A DNA stretch of 35,362 nucleotides from Chloroflexales bacterium (GCA_022360155.1 JAKSDJ010000725.1:1-35362), one strand, 5' to 3'. Positions 15,256 to 23,042 are shown, counted from the first letter of the stretch. Notes: generated from the sequence alone by a model not told the origin. Numbers and translations are program-made.

Positions 15256-16370
15256 ACGAAATGGTGAGCCGTGAGCGCATGATGATCTCGCTCGGCGCTA
15301 TCTTGCGGATCCACATGGATGCTTGCTTCTGAAAGCGCGGGTAACTGATGAAGCAGGCGATGCCGGACTTCTTCGGCAATCGCATGGCTGTCGGCGGTAT
15401 TCAGGCTCGCCTCCACAACGATATGCAATTCAGCGTAGAGCTGGTGCCCGATCCAGCGCACCTTGGCTGCATGCAAATCGAGCACGCCCTCCACCGGGCG
15501 TGCCGTCTGCTCGATAGCGTCAACCAACCCGGGATCGACCGCGTCCATCAGCCGTTCCCAGATTCGTCGACCCGCATCGCGCAGCACAAAGAGGATCGCG
15601 ACGGTGATCAAGATGCCAATGATTGGATCAGCCAACTCCCAGCCTAGGAGCGCACCAATCGCGCCGCCTAAGACTGCCAAAGACGTAAAGCCATCTACGC
15701 GGGAGTGTTGTCCATCGGCAATCAGCGCCGCACTGCCAATCCGCTTGCCGACACGGATACGATACTGGGCGACGACTTCGTTCCCAATAAAACCGATGAT
15801 AGCGGCAGCAATCACCCAGCCGACATTGCGTAGCGGTTGCGGCTCGAACAGTCGCCGCACCGATTCGTAAGCGGCTAAAACCGCACTGAAGCCGATCATA
15901 AGTACGATGAAGATGCCAGCAATATCTTCCGCCCGTCCCCAACCATAGGTATACCGCCGATTGGGCGGGCGTCGCCCAATAACGAAGGCCACCCAGAGCG
16001 GCAGCGCGGTCAGCCCGTCAGAGAAGTTATGGATCGTGTCGGCCAGCAACGCCACACTACCGCTGAAGTAGACGACAATCACCTGCAAGAACGCCGTTAC
16101 TAGAAGGCCAGCCAGCGAGATTTTGACGGCGCGGATGCCCTGTTCGCTTCCGGTCAGCGCCCGATCAACTTGCGGCCCCTCGTGGCTGTGCGCGTGGAAG
16201 AAGACGCCGAACCATTTGCGCCAGCCCCGTACCGCGTGGTCGTGGTCGTGGCCATGGTCATGATTGTGGTCATGGTCATGGTCGTGGCCATGGTCATGAT
16301 TGTGGTCATGGTCGTGGCGATCCGTGTGTTGGTGTTCGGGCTTGGCGTTTGTAGCACTCTCGTGCATCAT
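15252..16370 (-). CDS. CDF-family zinc/cation efflux transporter, His-rich
   Basis: The 372-residue inner-membrane antiporter exports divalent cations, most likely Zn2+. Residues about 13-45 form a His/Asp-rich cytoplasmic tail made of a 12-residue unit (HDHDHNHDHGHD) given twice and then partly again. The membrane domain follows, with the metal-site motifs ALLADTIHNFSD in helix 2 and ALIADGQHSRVD in helix 5. The C-terminal ferredoxin-like domain (about 280-360) contains VRWIGHQLYAELHIVV. ATG 16370 is preferred over the in-frame ATG at 16391 because AGGAG lies seven bases before it. It follows the ArsR gene and overlaps the Fur-family gene, so efflux and a second regulator rise together. Confidence 0.92.
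   Translation of the reverse strand: MMHESATNAKPEHQHTDRHDHDHNHDHGHDHDHDHNHDHGHDHDHAVRGWRKWFGVFFHAHSHEGPQVDRALTGSEQGIRAVKISLAGLLVTAFLQVIVVYFSGSVALLADTIHNFSDGLTALPLWVAFVIGRRPPNRRYTYGWGRAEDIAGIFIVLMIGFSAVLAAYESVRRLFEPQPLRNVGWVIAAAIIGFIGNEVVAQYRIRVGKRIGSAALIADGQHSRVDGFTSLAVLGGAIGALLGWELADPIIGILITVAILFVLRDAGRRIWERLMDAVDPGLVDAIEQTARPVEGVLDLHAAKVRWIGHQLYAELHIVVEASLNTADSHAIAEEVRHRLLHQLPALSEASIHVDPQDSAERDHHALTAHHFV
16245..16316 (-). repeat. 36-base tandem repeat encoding the CDF His-rich tail
   Basis: Two copies of a 36-base unit lie at 16245-16280 and 16281-16316. The first 30 bases are identical and only the end of the second copy differs. Each unit encodes 12 residues. Such a repeat can expand or shrink by slippage, changing the number of metal-binding histidines without a frameshift. 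Confidence 0.85.
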
Positions 16371-16479
16371 CTGACTACTCCTTGAGAACATCCGGTCTTA
16401 CTCATCAAGCGTATTGACATAGAAGGCTTCTGGTGATTTCAGGCCTGTAGTGATCGAAGGAGACGCTATCCATACTCAT

Positions 16480-16881
16480 CTATGCTTCGGGATGGTCGGG
16501 CAGCGCATGGACGACATGGGCCAGATGATGCAATGCCTCGCGAAAGAGCGCCGCAACATGAACGTCGTCAACCGAATAGAAGACCCGCGTCCCCACACGG
16601 CGGAATTTGACGACACGCAAATCGCGCAAGCTCTTGAGTTGGTGCGACGTAGCCGATGGTGTAATACCAGCGATTTCTGCCAGTTCATTAACACTGTGCT
16701 CACCCTTAGTCAACGCGTAGACGATGCGCACTCGTGTTGGATCGGCGAGGGACTGAAACGTCCGCGCTACCAACAGCGCAACTTCGCCCGACAATTGCGG
16801 TGCGGACAGAAACACATCAACCACATCATCAGTCTCAGTAGCGGGCAGCGTTCGAACTTGAGCAGCAATCGATCGTGACAT
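16480..16881 (-). CDS. ArsR/SmtB-family zinc-responsive repressor
   Basis: The 133-residue winged-helix repressor should bind the operon promoter when zinc is low and let go when it is high. The helix-turn-helix is VNELAEIAGITPSATSHQLKSL (two halves, about 64-86), with the wing at VKFRRVGTRVFYSV. The last helix carries D106-x-H108-x10-H119-x2-H122, exactly the spacing of the alpha-5 zinc site of CzrA and SmtB. No N-terminal CxC or alpha-3 cysteine pair exists, so arsenic or cadmium sensing of those types is unlikely. It is the first gene of the unit, 109 bases before the CDF start, and its promoter is overlapped by an SmtB-like operator. Confidence 0.93.
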   Translation of the reverse strand: MSRSIAAQVRTLPATETDDVVDVFLSAPQLSGEVALLVARTFQSLADPTRVRIVYALTKGEHSVNELAEIAGITPSATSHQLKSLRDLRVVKFRRVGTRVFYSVDDVHVAALFREALHHLAHVVHALPDHPEA

Positions 16882-16899
16882 AGGACTGCATTACTGTAT

Positions 16900-16919
16900 A
16901 TATGAGCAAGTATGCATAT
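16900..16919 (-). promoter_or_regulatory. SmtB/CzrA-type operator of the zinc operon
   Basis: ATATG and CATAT flank a 10-base centre; the core read on the plus strand is TGAGCA-AG-TATGCA, matching the SmtB-type pattern TGAxCA-N2-TATxCA. It starts immediately after the -10 element and covers the predicted transcription start, the classic position for repression by the ArsR protein encoded 19 bases downstream. The match to the family consensus is from memory. Confidence 0.65.
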
Positions 16920-16946
16920 TTTAAGCAGTTGAGTCGCTTTTGTCAA
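16918..16946 (-). promoter_or_regulatory. consensus sigma-70 promoter of the zinc operon
   Basis: On the minus strand a perfect TTGACA (16941-16946) is followed after 17 bases by TAAAAT (16918-16923). The start should fall near 16911, giving a short leader of about 30 bases before the ArsR ATG. The strong promoter overlapped by an operator suggests low basal and high induced expression. Confidence 0.75.
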
Positions 16947-16990
16947 TACGTGTGTTGTCGTATTTGTCTGGATAGTACGCAGGCGGGAAG

Positions 16991-17137
16991 GTGCGCGAAC
17001 GCGCAGATGCGCTCGAACAAACTCACTGCGAAGACCGGTCAAGCAGCGCTAGAACCTGTTTTTTTCCTAACAAAAGATATCATAATGCATCGCCAATTGG
17101 GATGTATTTGCGATATAATGTTCATGCAACTATTTGC
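16991..17137 (+). promoter_or_regulatory. cbiMQO promoter region with palindrome and direct repeats
   Basis: A perfect TATAAT lies at 17114-17119, with no good -35 element, about 40 bases before the cbiM ATG. It is flanked by two copies of TATTTGC (17105-17111 and 17131-17137), 26 bases apart. Further upstream, TGCGCG-AA-CGCGCA (16992-17005) is a perfect palindrome. No cobalamin riboswitch was recognised. A weak -35 with flanking repeats suggests control by an unidentified metal regulator. Confidence 0.4.
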
Positions 17138-17157
17138 AACAGTAAGTGGAGGCGCCT

Positions 17158-18174
17158 ATGTTTGCCCAGTGGTTGGTCGACCGGTTGGTATTAGGTTTAC
17201 ATATTCCGGATGGATTTCTCAGTGTTCCTGTCGCATTGGCGTGGTGGATCTTGACAATCTTGGTCGTTACCATCGCCGTCAACAAAACAAGCAAAAGCCT
17301 GAATGAGCGGCAGGTTCCGCTGATGGGCGTTATGGCCGCCTTCATCTTCGCAGCGCAAATGCTGAACTTCCCCGTCCTCGGCGGCACGTCAGGGCACCTA
17401 CTTGGCGGCGCACTCGCCGCGCTCCTGCTTGGTCCCTGGGCCGGCGTCCTGGTGATGACTTGTGTCGTCGGACTTCAGGCGCTACTGTTTCAGGACGGCG
17501 GGCTGCTCGCGATGGGCGCCAATATCTTCAATATGGGGATTGCCACAACGCTGGTCGGGTATGGGCTTGGCGTTCCACTACTACGCGCATTCGGCGGCAG
17601 ACCATGGGGCCTGGCGCTGACCGGATTCGTTGCCGGCTGGGTTTCGGTGATGCTAGGCGCTGCACTGACTGCGTTACAGCTTTCGCTATCCGGCCTCGCA
17701 GCAGCGATTGTTTTTCCAGCAATGCTCTTCGTCCATGCTTTTATCGGCATCGGCGAGGGACTGATCACGATGGCAGCAATTGCTTTCGTTGTCAGTACGC
17801 GCCCCGATCTGGTCGACTCATTGGCGGTCTACCTTGACCCAACGGCGGCGCAGCGACCCATAAGTCGCGGTCTGCTCGGCGCGGTCACCGGATTCGGTTT
17901 GGCGATTGCGCTGGGCGCGACCCTGCTTGCGCCTCTGGCTTCGGGCGATCCGGACGGATTGGAGCGCGTCGCCGAGGATCAGGGTTTTATCGACCGTGCC
18001 CAGGATGCGCCGTTTAATCTTCTGCCCGACTATGCCATACCCGGACTAGAGGGCGGATTCTCGACCATTCTGGCGGGTATTGTCGGGCTGCTGATCGTAT
18101 TCGCCCTCGTCTACGGCATCACCATGATGCTTCGGGGCCGCAACACCGCTACATCCGACCCCCATCACAAGTAG
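17158..18174 (+). CDS. cbiM: CbiM-type cobalt/nickel ECF transporter S component with C-terminal PDGLE domain
   Basis: The 338-residue membrane protein is the metal-binding component of an energy-coupling-factor importer. The core (about 14-235) begins with HIPDGFLSVPVALAWW and contains GVMAAFIFAAQMLNFPV and GGTSGHLLGGALAALLLGPWAG, both typical of CbiM. The end holds SGDPDGLERVAEDQGF and a last helix, the PDGLE domain that substitutes for CbiN. ATG 17158 is chosen because GGAGG lies five bases before it; a GTG at 17146 is in frame but badly placed. In studied CbiM/NikM proteins the metal is bound by a free N-terminal Met-His; here the His is residue 15 after a short hydrophobic extension, so processing may be needed. 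cbiQ follows. Confidence 0.9.
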   Translation: MFAQWLVDRLVLGLHIPDGFLSVPVALAWWILTILVVTIAVNKTSKSLNERQVPLMGVMAAFIFAAQMLNFPVLGGTSGHLLGGALAALLLGPWAGVLVMTCVVGLQALLFQDGGLLAMGANIFNMGIATTLVGYGLGVPLLRAFGGRPWGLALTGFVAGWVSVMLGAALTALQLSLSGLAAAIVFPAMLFVHAFIGIGEGLITMAAIAFVVSTRPDLVDSLAVYLDPTAAQRPISRGLLGAVTGFGLAIALGATLLAPLASGDPDGLERVAEDQGFIDRAQDAPFNLLPDYAIPGLEGGFSTILAGIVGLLIVFALVYGITMMLRGRNTATSDPHHK

Positions 18175-18239
18175 GTGGAGTCGCAGACCCGCAACGGTGA
18201 TTAACCCGTTTTCACAGACGCTCCCTGAATGGAAACCCT

Positions 18240-19040
18240 ATGTCTTTATCAAGTACGCTACTCGACCGCTACATTGACCATCAAAGCCCGGTTCACGCCC
18301 TAGACCCGCGTGTGAAGGTACTGTTGACCTTTGGGTACATCCTGGCAGTGGCGCTGCTGCCGCCAGGATCATGGCTAGCGCTGGGCATCTTCGCTGCGCT
18401 GCTCTGGTGGGCGGTATGGCAGGCGCATCTTCGATTACGAACGATTATTACGCGGTCATTCGTCGCTTTGCCCTTCGCGTTGGTCGCCGTCTCGGTCGTT
18501 TTCACCCAGCCCGGCGCACCGTTATTTCGCTTCCCAATGGGCTTTATCACGCTCACTGCCACCGACGCCGGCCTGGTTCTGTTTCTCAGTATTGTCCTCA
18601 AATCCTGGCTATCGGTTCAGGCTGCCCTGCTACTCACCACTACCACGCATTTTACCGATGTGCTGTATGCCATGCGGGGCTTGCGTCTCCCGGCAGTGCT
18701 TGTCGCTGTTCTTTCATTTAGCTATAGATATTTGTTCATTCTGATTGATGAGGCGCAGCGCTTGCTCCGCGCACGCGAGTGCCGCTGCGCCGAACAGCCC
18801 GGTCAACGCAGCGGCGGCAGCATTGCTTGGCGCGCTCGCGTAGTCGGGAGCATGGTCGGCACATTGTTTTTACGCTCCTACGAACGCAGCGAGCGGATTT
18901 ATGTCGCCATGCTCGCACGCGGTTATGATGGCGAGATTCGCACCTTACGCCCCCGCACCATGTCCACGAGTGAGCGGGGCCTGTTGATGACGGCCCTGGC
19001 CAGCTTCGCTGCACTGATCCTGTTCGCTTTCATTTTGTGA
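18240..19040 (+). CDS. cbiQ: CbiQ-type ECF transporter T component
   Basis: The 266-residue integral membrane protein couples the ATPase to CbiM. It has about five to six hydrophobic helices, the early HALDPRVKVLLTFGYILAVALL segment typical of EcfT/CbiQ, and the cytoplasmic coupling helices that end in Ala-Arg-Gly type motifs: LRARECR (about residues 175-182) and MLARGYDGEIRTL (about 228-240). ATG 18240 follows cbiM by 65 bases with a weak ribosome site. The order M-Q-O matches known cobalt transporters; the metal, Co2+ or Ni2+, cannot be fixed from sequence. Confidence 0.9.
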   Translation: MSLSSTLLDRYIDHQSPVHALDPRVKVLLTFGYILAVALLPPGSWLALGIFAALLWWAVWQAHLRLRTIITRSFVALPFALVAVSVVFTQPGAPLFRFPMGFITLTATDAGLVLFLSIVLKSWLSVQAALLLTTTTHFTDVLYAMRGLRLPAVLVAVLSFSYRYLFILIDEAQRLLRARECRCAEQPGQRSGGSIAWRARVVGSMVGTLFLRSYERSERIYVAMLARGYDGEIRTLRPRTMSTSERGLLMTALASFAALILFAFIL

Positions 19041-19109
19041 TCAAACAACTGGAACTTGTCGGAGATTGAAGAAGCCCCAGTCTTCAATATGGAGAGGTGA
19101 ATTATTACT

Positions 19110-19862
19110 ATGCAAACACTCGTCGCGCCTGATACCCGCGTCAACGGCACTGGACCAGCGCTCGACGTACACGATCTTCGCTATTGCTACCCCGATGGAA
19201 CCGAAGCATTGCGCGGGATCAACATACGTATTGCGTCCGGCGAAAAAGTCGCCCTGGTCGGCCCCAACGGTGCGGGAAAAAGCACACTCCTCTTGCACCT
19301 CAACGGCGTGCTGCGCTGCACCGACGGCGCTGTTCGCATCGGCGGCGACCCGGTCAACGATACCACCGTTCGCACTATTCGGGCGCGGGTAGGTATGGTT
19401 TTTCAAGACCCCGACGACCAACTCTTCTCGCCCACGGTCTTCGACGATGTCGCCTTCGGCCCGCTACACATGGGGCTGCCCGAGGGCGAAGTATATCAGC
19501 GCGTGAGTTGGGCTTTGGAACAGGTCGGCATGAGCGGCTTCGAGCAGCGTATGCCCCACCACCTCAGCATTGGTCAGCGCAAGCGCGTGTCGCTGGCTAC
19601 CGTGCTCTCGATGCAGCCTTCCATTCTTGCGCTCGACGAGCCCTCGGCTGGGCTCGACCCGCGCGCGCGGCGGAGCCTGGTGGCGCTTTTACAAGAATTA
19701 CCGCAAGCTATGCTGGTTTCGACCCACGACATGCGCCTGGTCCAGGAAGTCTTTCCACGCATGGTCATTCTCGCCGAGGGGAAGATCGCCGCCGACGGAC
19801 CTAGCGCCGACCTGCTAACCGACTCAGCGCTGCTGGAACGGTATGGCTTAGAACGCCCGTAG
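19110..19862 (+). CDS. cbiO: CbiO-type ECF transporter ATP-binding protein
   Basis: The 250-residue ATPase powers the metal importer. Walker A is GPNGAGKS (51-58), the Q-loop is MVFQDPDDQLFS (97-108), the signature is LSIGQRKRV (152-160, as in other ECF ATPases), Walker B is ILALDEPSAGLDP, and the switch His is in VSTHDM. Only one ATPase is encoded, so a homodimer is expected, as in other CbiMQO systems. GGAGAGG precedes ATG 19110 at a slightly long spacing. The gene ends facing pntB, with an inverted repeat in the 131-base gap. Confidence 0.93.
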   Translation: MQTLVAPDTRVNGTGPALDVHDLRYCYPDGTEALRGINIRIASGEKVALVGPNGAGKSTLLLHLNGVLRCTDGAVRIGGDPVNDTTVRTIRARVGMVFQDPDDQLFSPTVFDDVAFGPLHMGLPEGEVYQRVSWALEQVGMSGFEQRMPHHLSIGQRKRVSLATVLSMQPSILALDEPSAGLDPRARRSLVALLQELPQAMLVSTHDMRLVQEVFPRMVILAEGKIAADGPSADLLTDSALLERYGLERP

Positions 19863-19888
19863 CATGTTACCTAAGCATAGGCTCGTCA

Positions 19889-19947
19889 CGCCTTACCCAT
19901 CGCCCACCCCGCGTGTTCAGCGAGCGAGGCAAGTGATGAGTAAGGCG
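19889..19947. terminator. inverted repeat between convergent cbiO and pntB, possible bidirectional terminator
   Basis: CGCCTTAC-C-CATC at 19889-19901 pairs with GATG-A-GTAAGGCG at 19935-19947, 12 of 13 positions, around a 33-base GC-rich loop. A second pairing of CATCGCCC with the GGGGCGATG at 19954-19962 would compete. No T-run follows on either strand, so termination is only inferred from the tail-to-tail setting. Confidence 0.4.
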
Positions 19948-19993
19948 AGGCGACGGGGCGATGAGACCAAGCCATCAGGTCAGCGCGGCAGCA

Positions 19994-21376
19994 TCACACC
20001 TCCTTCAACGCATTGACGAGATCGAGCGTGCCCTTTTTGGCATCAGAAAAGAACATCAATGTGTTGTCGGCAGCGAAGAGCGGATTGGGAATACCGGCAA
20101 AACCGGGGCTAAGGCTGCGCTTGATCACGATCACACTCCGCGCCTTATCGACATTCAAGATCGGCATCCCGGCAATCGGACTAGACGGGTTGGTGCGCGC
20201 CACCGGGTTGACCACGTCGTTCGCGCCGATCACAATGGCGATATCGGCCTGCGCGAACGTTGGATTAATCTCGTCCATCTCTTTGAGCTTCTCATAGGGC
20301 ACATCTACCTCGGCCAGCAAGACATTCATATGCCCCGGCATCCGTCCGGCTACCGGGTGAATGGCAAACTCCACCTCAACGCCTCTGTCTTCCAGCAACT
20401 CCACCAGATCGCGCACAGCGTGCTGTGCCTGGGCAACCGCCATACCGTAGCCGGGCACAATAACCACCCGCTGTGCGCCTTCCAGCAACATGGCCAATTC
20501 CTCCGCCGTTGACGCCTTCACCTTGCCGGCATAGACATCGTCAGCCGATTCAACGCTCTCGCTTGGAACCCAGACACCAAACAGCACATTGGTGAGCGAG
20601 CGATTCATCGCCTTGCACATGATATTGGTCAAGATCACGCCCGACGCACCAACCAACGAGCCGGTAATAATCAAGGCGTTGTTGTTGAGCACGAACCCGG
20701 TCGCAGCGGCGGCCAATCCAGAATACGAGTTGAGCAGCGCGATAACCACAGGCATATCGGCGCCGCCGATTGGCAGTACGAGCAAGACGCCCAAGAGCGC
20801 AGCAACCGCGAGCAATCCCCAGTAGATGTTGGTCATCGAGGGGTCAAACACCAGCCAACCACCGAGAGCCACGGCAACGATCAGCAGAATGGCATTGATA
20901 AACTTTTGCCCTTTCAGATGCAGCTCTAGCGTATAGCCTTGCAACTTCCCGAAAGCGACCAGACTGCCCCAAAACGTGATTGAGCCGATCAGCCCGGCGG
21001 CGGCGGTGGCGATGGTAAACTGTGCCGACTGGACCGCTGCTGGATCGATAACCAGCATTTCCAGCAGCGCCGCACCCGCCACCAGCATCGAAGCTGCGCC
21101 GCCGAACCCGTTGAGCAAGGCGACCATCTGCGGCATTGCCGTCATCTGAATACGCAGCGCTAGAACCGCGCCAATCGCTGCGCCAACCACCAAGCCAACT
21201 AGAATCAGCTCGTAGCTCAAAATAGCGTGGTCGAATAGTGTGACAACGACTGCAATCAACATACCCACCGCACCGAGCGTATTACCGCGCACCGCAGTAC
21301 GCGGATGGGTCAATCCCTTCAGGCCAAGAATAAAGCACACCGAGGCCAAGAGATAGGCGAGGTTGATCATAACCAT
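19994..21376 (-). CDS. pntB: NAD(P) transhydrogenase subunit beta
   Basis: The 460-residue subunit forms part of the membrane proton channel and the NADP(H)-binding domain III of the transhydrogenase, which reduces NADP+ with NADH using the proton gradient. About residues 1-265 are membrane helices (LAYLLASVCFILGLKGL onward). Domain III (about 285-460) shows VIVPGYGMAVAQAQH, GHMNVLLAEVDVPYEKL, IGANDVVNPVAR and PGFAGIPNPLF, all signature motifs. Start is ATG 21376, with GGAAGGA somewhat far upstream; an in-frame ATG two codons later is possible. It is nine bases after pntAb, completing the three-gene operon. Confidence 0.95.
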   Translation of the reverse strand: MVMINLAYLLASVCFILGLKGLTHPRTAVRGNTLGAVGMLIAVVVTLFDHAILSYELILVGLVVGAAIGAVLALRIQMTAMPQMVALLNGFGGAASMLVAGAALLEMLVIDPAAVQSAQFTIATAAAGLIGSITFWGSLVAFGKLQGYTLELHLKGQKFINAILLIVAVALGGWLVFDPSMTNIYWGLLAVAALLGVLLVLPIGGADMPVVIALLNSYSGLAAAATGFVLNNNALIITGSLVGASGVILTNIMCKAMNRSLTNVLFGVWVPSESVESADDVYAGKVKASTAEELAMLLEGAQRVVIVPGYGMAVAQAQHAVRDLVELLEDRGVEVEFAIHPVAGRMPGHMNVLLAEVDVPYEKLKEMDEINPTFAQADIAIVIGANDVVNPVARTNPSSPIAGMPILNVDKARSVIVIKRSLSPGFAGIPNPLFAADNTLMFFSDAKKGTLDLVNALKEV

Positions 21377-21385
21377 CGTTTATGC

Positions 21386-21667
21386 CTATTCCTTCCTGCG
21401 AAACATCGCCAGCATCCGGTTCGTGACCATAAACCCCCCGATCACATTGATTGTCGCAAAAATGATGGCGAGGACGCCCAGAATCGTCGTCAGAAGCGAT
21501 TGCTGCGCCCCGGCAGAAAGCAGTGCGCCAACCAGAGTAATACCCGAAATTGCATTCGACCCCGACATCAGCGGCGTATGCAGCGTGGGCGGCACCTTGG
21601 TGATAATCTCAAATCCGATAAAGATAGCCAGGACAAATACTGTCAACGCAACCACAAACAGTTCCAT
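21386..21667 (-). CDS. pntAb: NAD(P) transhydrogenase subunit alpha part 2 (membrane)
   Basis: The 93-residue protein is the small membrane part of the alpha subunit, encoded separately as in the three-polypeptide (Rhodospirillum-type) enzyme. It contains three hydrophobic helices and the family motif VPPTLHTPLMSGSNAISGITLVGAL, followed by LGVLAIIFATINVIGGFMVTNRML. ATG 21667 has AAGGA upstream. It lies between pntAa (23-base gap) and pntB (9-base gap) and must be co-expressed with them. Confidence 0.95.
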   Translation of the reverse strand: MELFVVALTVFVLAIFIGFEIITKVPPTLHTPLMSGSNAISGITLVGALLSAGAQQSLLTTILGVLAIIFATINVIGGFMVTNRMLAMFRRKE

Positions 21668-21690
21668 ATGCTTGTTCCTTGCCCTTCATT

Positions 21691-22857
21691 TTAATTCGCT
21701 GCTTGTCCAGCTTCGGCTAGCACACACACGCGAGGGTTAACGATCATGCTTTCGTGCGTGACCAGCGACTCGTGAACAATCTCGTCGTCCCTGTTCAGTT
21801 GGAGCTGTCCGTCTTTGATGATCAAGCGTAGGAAGTTGACCAAGTTGCGACTGTAAAGCTGGCTGGCATGGTTGGGGACAGTGGCGGAAAGGTTGGTTGG
21901 GCCTAAGATTGTGACATCGTTGACCACAAGCGTTTCGTTGGCGCGGGTCAACTCGCAATTGCCGCCACGTTCAGCCGCGAGATCCACGATCACCGACCCT
22001 GGTTGCATCGCTTGCACCATGGCTGCTGTGATCAGCACCGGAGACCTTTTACCGGGGATAGCTGCGGTAGTAATAACCACGTCGCTACGCGCCACAACTG
22101 TTGCCATCAACTCCTGCTGACGATGATAAAAGTCCTCGCCAAGCGACTGCGCATAGCCGCTTTTGTCCTCGGAAGCGCCCGGCTCCAGCGACAACTCCAC
22201 AAACTTAGCGCCGACGCTCTCGACCTGTTCCTTTACGACTGCGCGCACATCGTAGGCTTCAACTTGGGCGCCCAAGCGTTTGGCAGTCGCAATTGCCTGT
22301 AATCCAGCAACCCCCGCCCCAATCACAAAGACGCGCGCCGGCGTGACTGTTCCCGCAGCAGTCATGAGCATCGGGAACATGCGCGGCAGTAGGTTAGCAG
22401 CCAACAAAACCGCCTTGTAGCCCGAGACAGTGGCCATCGACGACAAAGCATCCAGGTTTTGCGCGCGGCTGATTCGCGGCACAAGCTCGATGGCAAAAGC
22501 AGTGACGCCTCGCTCGGCCAGATTCTGCACTAGATGCGGTTCGCCCAAAGGCTCTAGAAAAGCGATCAGCCATTGCTGCGGTTGCATGAGATGCAGGTCG
22601 GCCAAGCCCAACTGGGGATTTGCACCGCCAGCCCGCACCTGGAGCAGTCCATCGGCGGCGGCAAAAACCTCTTCGCGCGACGGAGCGATCCGCGCACCGC
22701 GTTCCTGGTATAGCGCATCGGGCAACTGGGCTTCCACTCCTGCACCGCGTTCCACCAGAACGTCCAGACCGAGTTTGAGCAGCGCTGGCACGTCGGCAGG
22801 TATCAAGGCGACACGCTTTTCCCCAGGAAAGGTCTCTTTTGGGACTCCAACAATCAT
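21691..22857 (-). CDS. pntAa: NAD(P) transhydrogenase subunit alpha part 1 (NAD-binding)
   Basis: The 388-residue peripheral subunit binds NAD(H) (domain I) and is related to alanine dehydrogenase. It begins MIVGVPKETFPGEKRVALIP and contains the Rossmann motif VIGAGVAGLQAIATAKRLGA with the acidic end AYDVR, then AIPGKRSPVLI, VDLAAERGGNCE and GPTNLSATVPNHASQLYSRN, as in the family. ATG 22857 is chosen, with AGGAG six bases upstream; the open frame extends 12 codons further but those residues precede the conserved start. It is first in the pnt operon, with a leader of about 170 bases. Confidence 0.95.
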   Translation of the reverse strand: MIVGVPKETFPGEKRVALIPADVPALLKLGLDVLVERGAGVEAQLPDALYQERGARIAPSREEVFAAADGLLQVRAGGANPQLGLADLHLMQPQQWLIAFLEPLGEPHLVQNLAERGVTAFAIELVPRISRAQNLDALSSMATVSGYKAVLLAANLLPRMFPMLMTAAGTVTPARVFVIGAGVAGLQAIATAKRLGAQVEAYDVRAVVKEQVESVGAKFVELSLEPGASEDKSGYAQSLGEDFYHRQQELMATVVARSDVVITTAAIPGKRSPVLITAAMVQAMQPGSVIVDLAAERGGNCELTRANETLVVNDVTILGPTNLSATVPNHASQLYSRNLVNFLRLIIKDGQLQLNRDDEIVHESLVTHESMIVNPRVCVLAEAGQAAN

Positions 22858-22922
22858 CGGATCTCCTCTCTCTTCTCGACGAGTTGTGAGCACGTTTGTC
22901 CACCGCTATACCCATGGCGATA

Positions 22923-22940
22923 TTGTGTTTTTTTTCACAA
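22923..22940 (-). promoter_or_regulatory. palindrome in the pnt leader
   Basis: TTGTG (22923-22927) and CACAA (22936-22940) flank eight Ts on the plus strand. TGTG-N8-CACA is the spacing of CRP/FNR-family sites, though one half lacks the usual adjacent A. It lies about 65 bases before the pntAa ATG and would also fold as a weak RNA hairpin. Confidence 0.3.
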
Positions 22941-23033
22941 AAACTTGGCCGCAATCAAGAACTTTAAGAATGCCAGTCTTGTGCTCTGGGACACACATCA
23001 CGGGATGGGTTGCATAGCTAGGTGGCAAGATTC

Positions 23034-23042
23034 AGTATAACA
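23034..23042 (-). promoter_or_regulatory. extended -10 promoter candidate of the pnt operon
   Basis: On the minus strand TGT-TATACT is an extended -10 element. No good -35 hexamer is placed correctly, as is common for extended -10 promoters. The start would fall near 23027. Confidence 0.4.

Noticed and set aside
15463-15870. Plus-strand frames of 64-135 codons opposite the CDF gene
   Set aside because: They mirror the CDF reading frame and have no protein-like features.
16245-16316. CRISPR-like or intergenic repeat array
   Set aside because: Two adjacent units without spacers lie inside a coding sequence and encode a His-rich protein tail.
16450-16878. 142-codon plus-strand frame opposite the ArsR gene
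   Set aside because: It is a shadow of the ArsR coding sequence, which has complete family motifs.
17057-17066. T-run on the plus strand as a terminator
   Set aside because: No stable hairpin precedes it and no plus-strand gene ends nearby.
16950-17157. Cobalamin riboswitch before cbiM
   Set aside because: I looked for the B12 box and paired arms and did not recognise them, though a covariance search would be needed to be certain.
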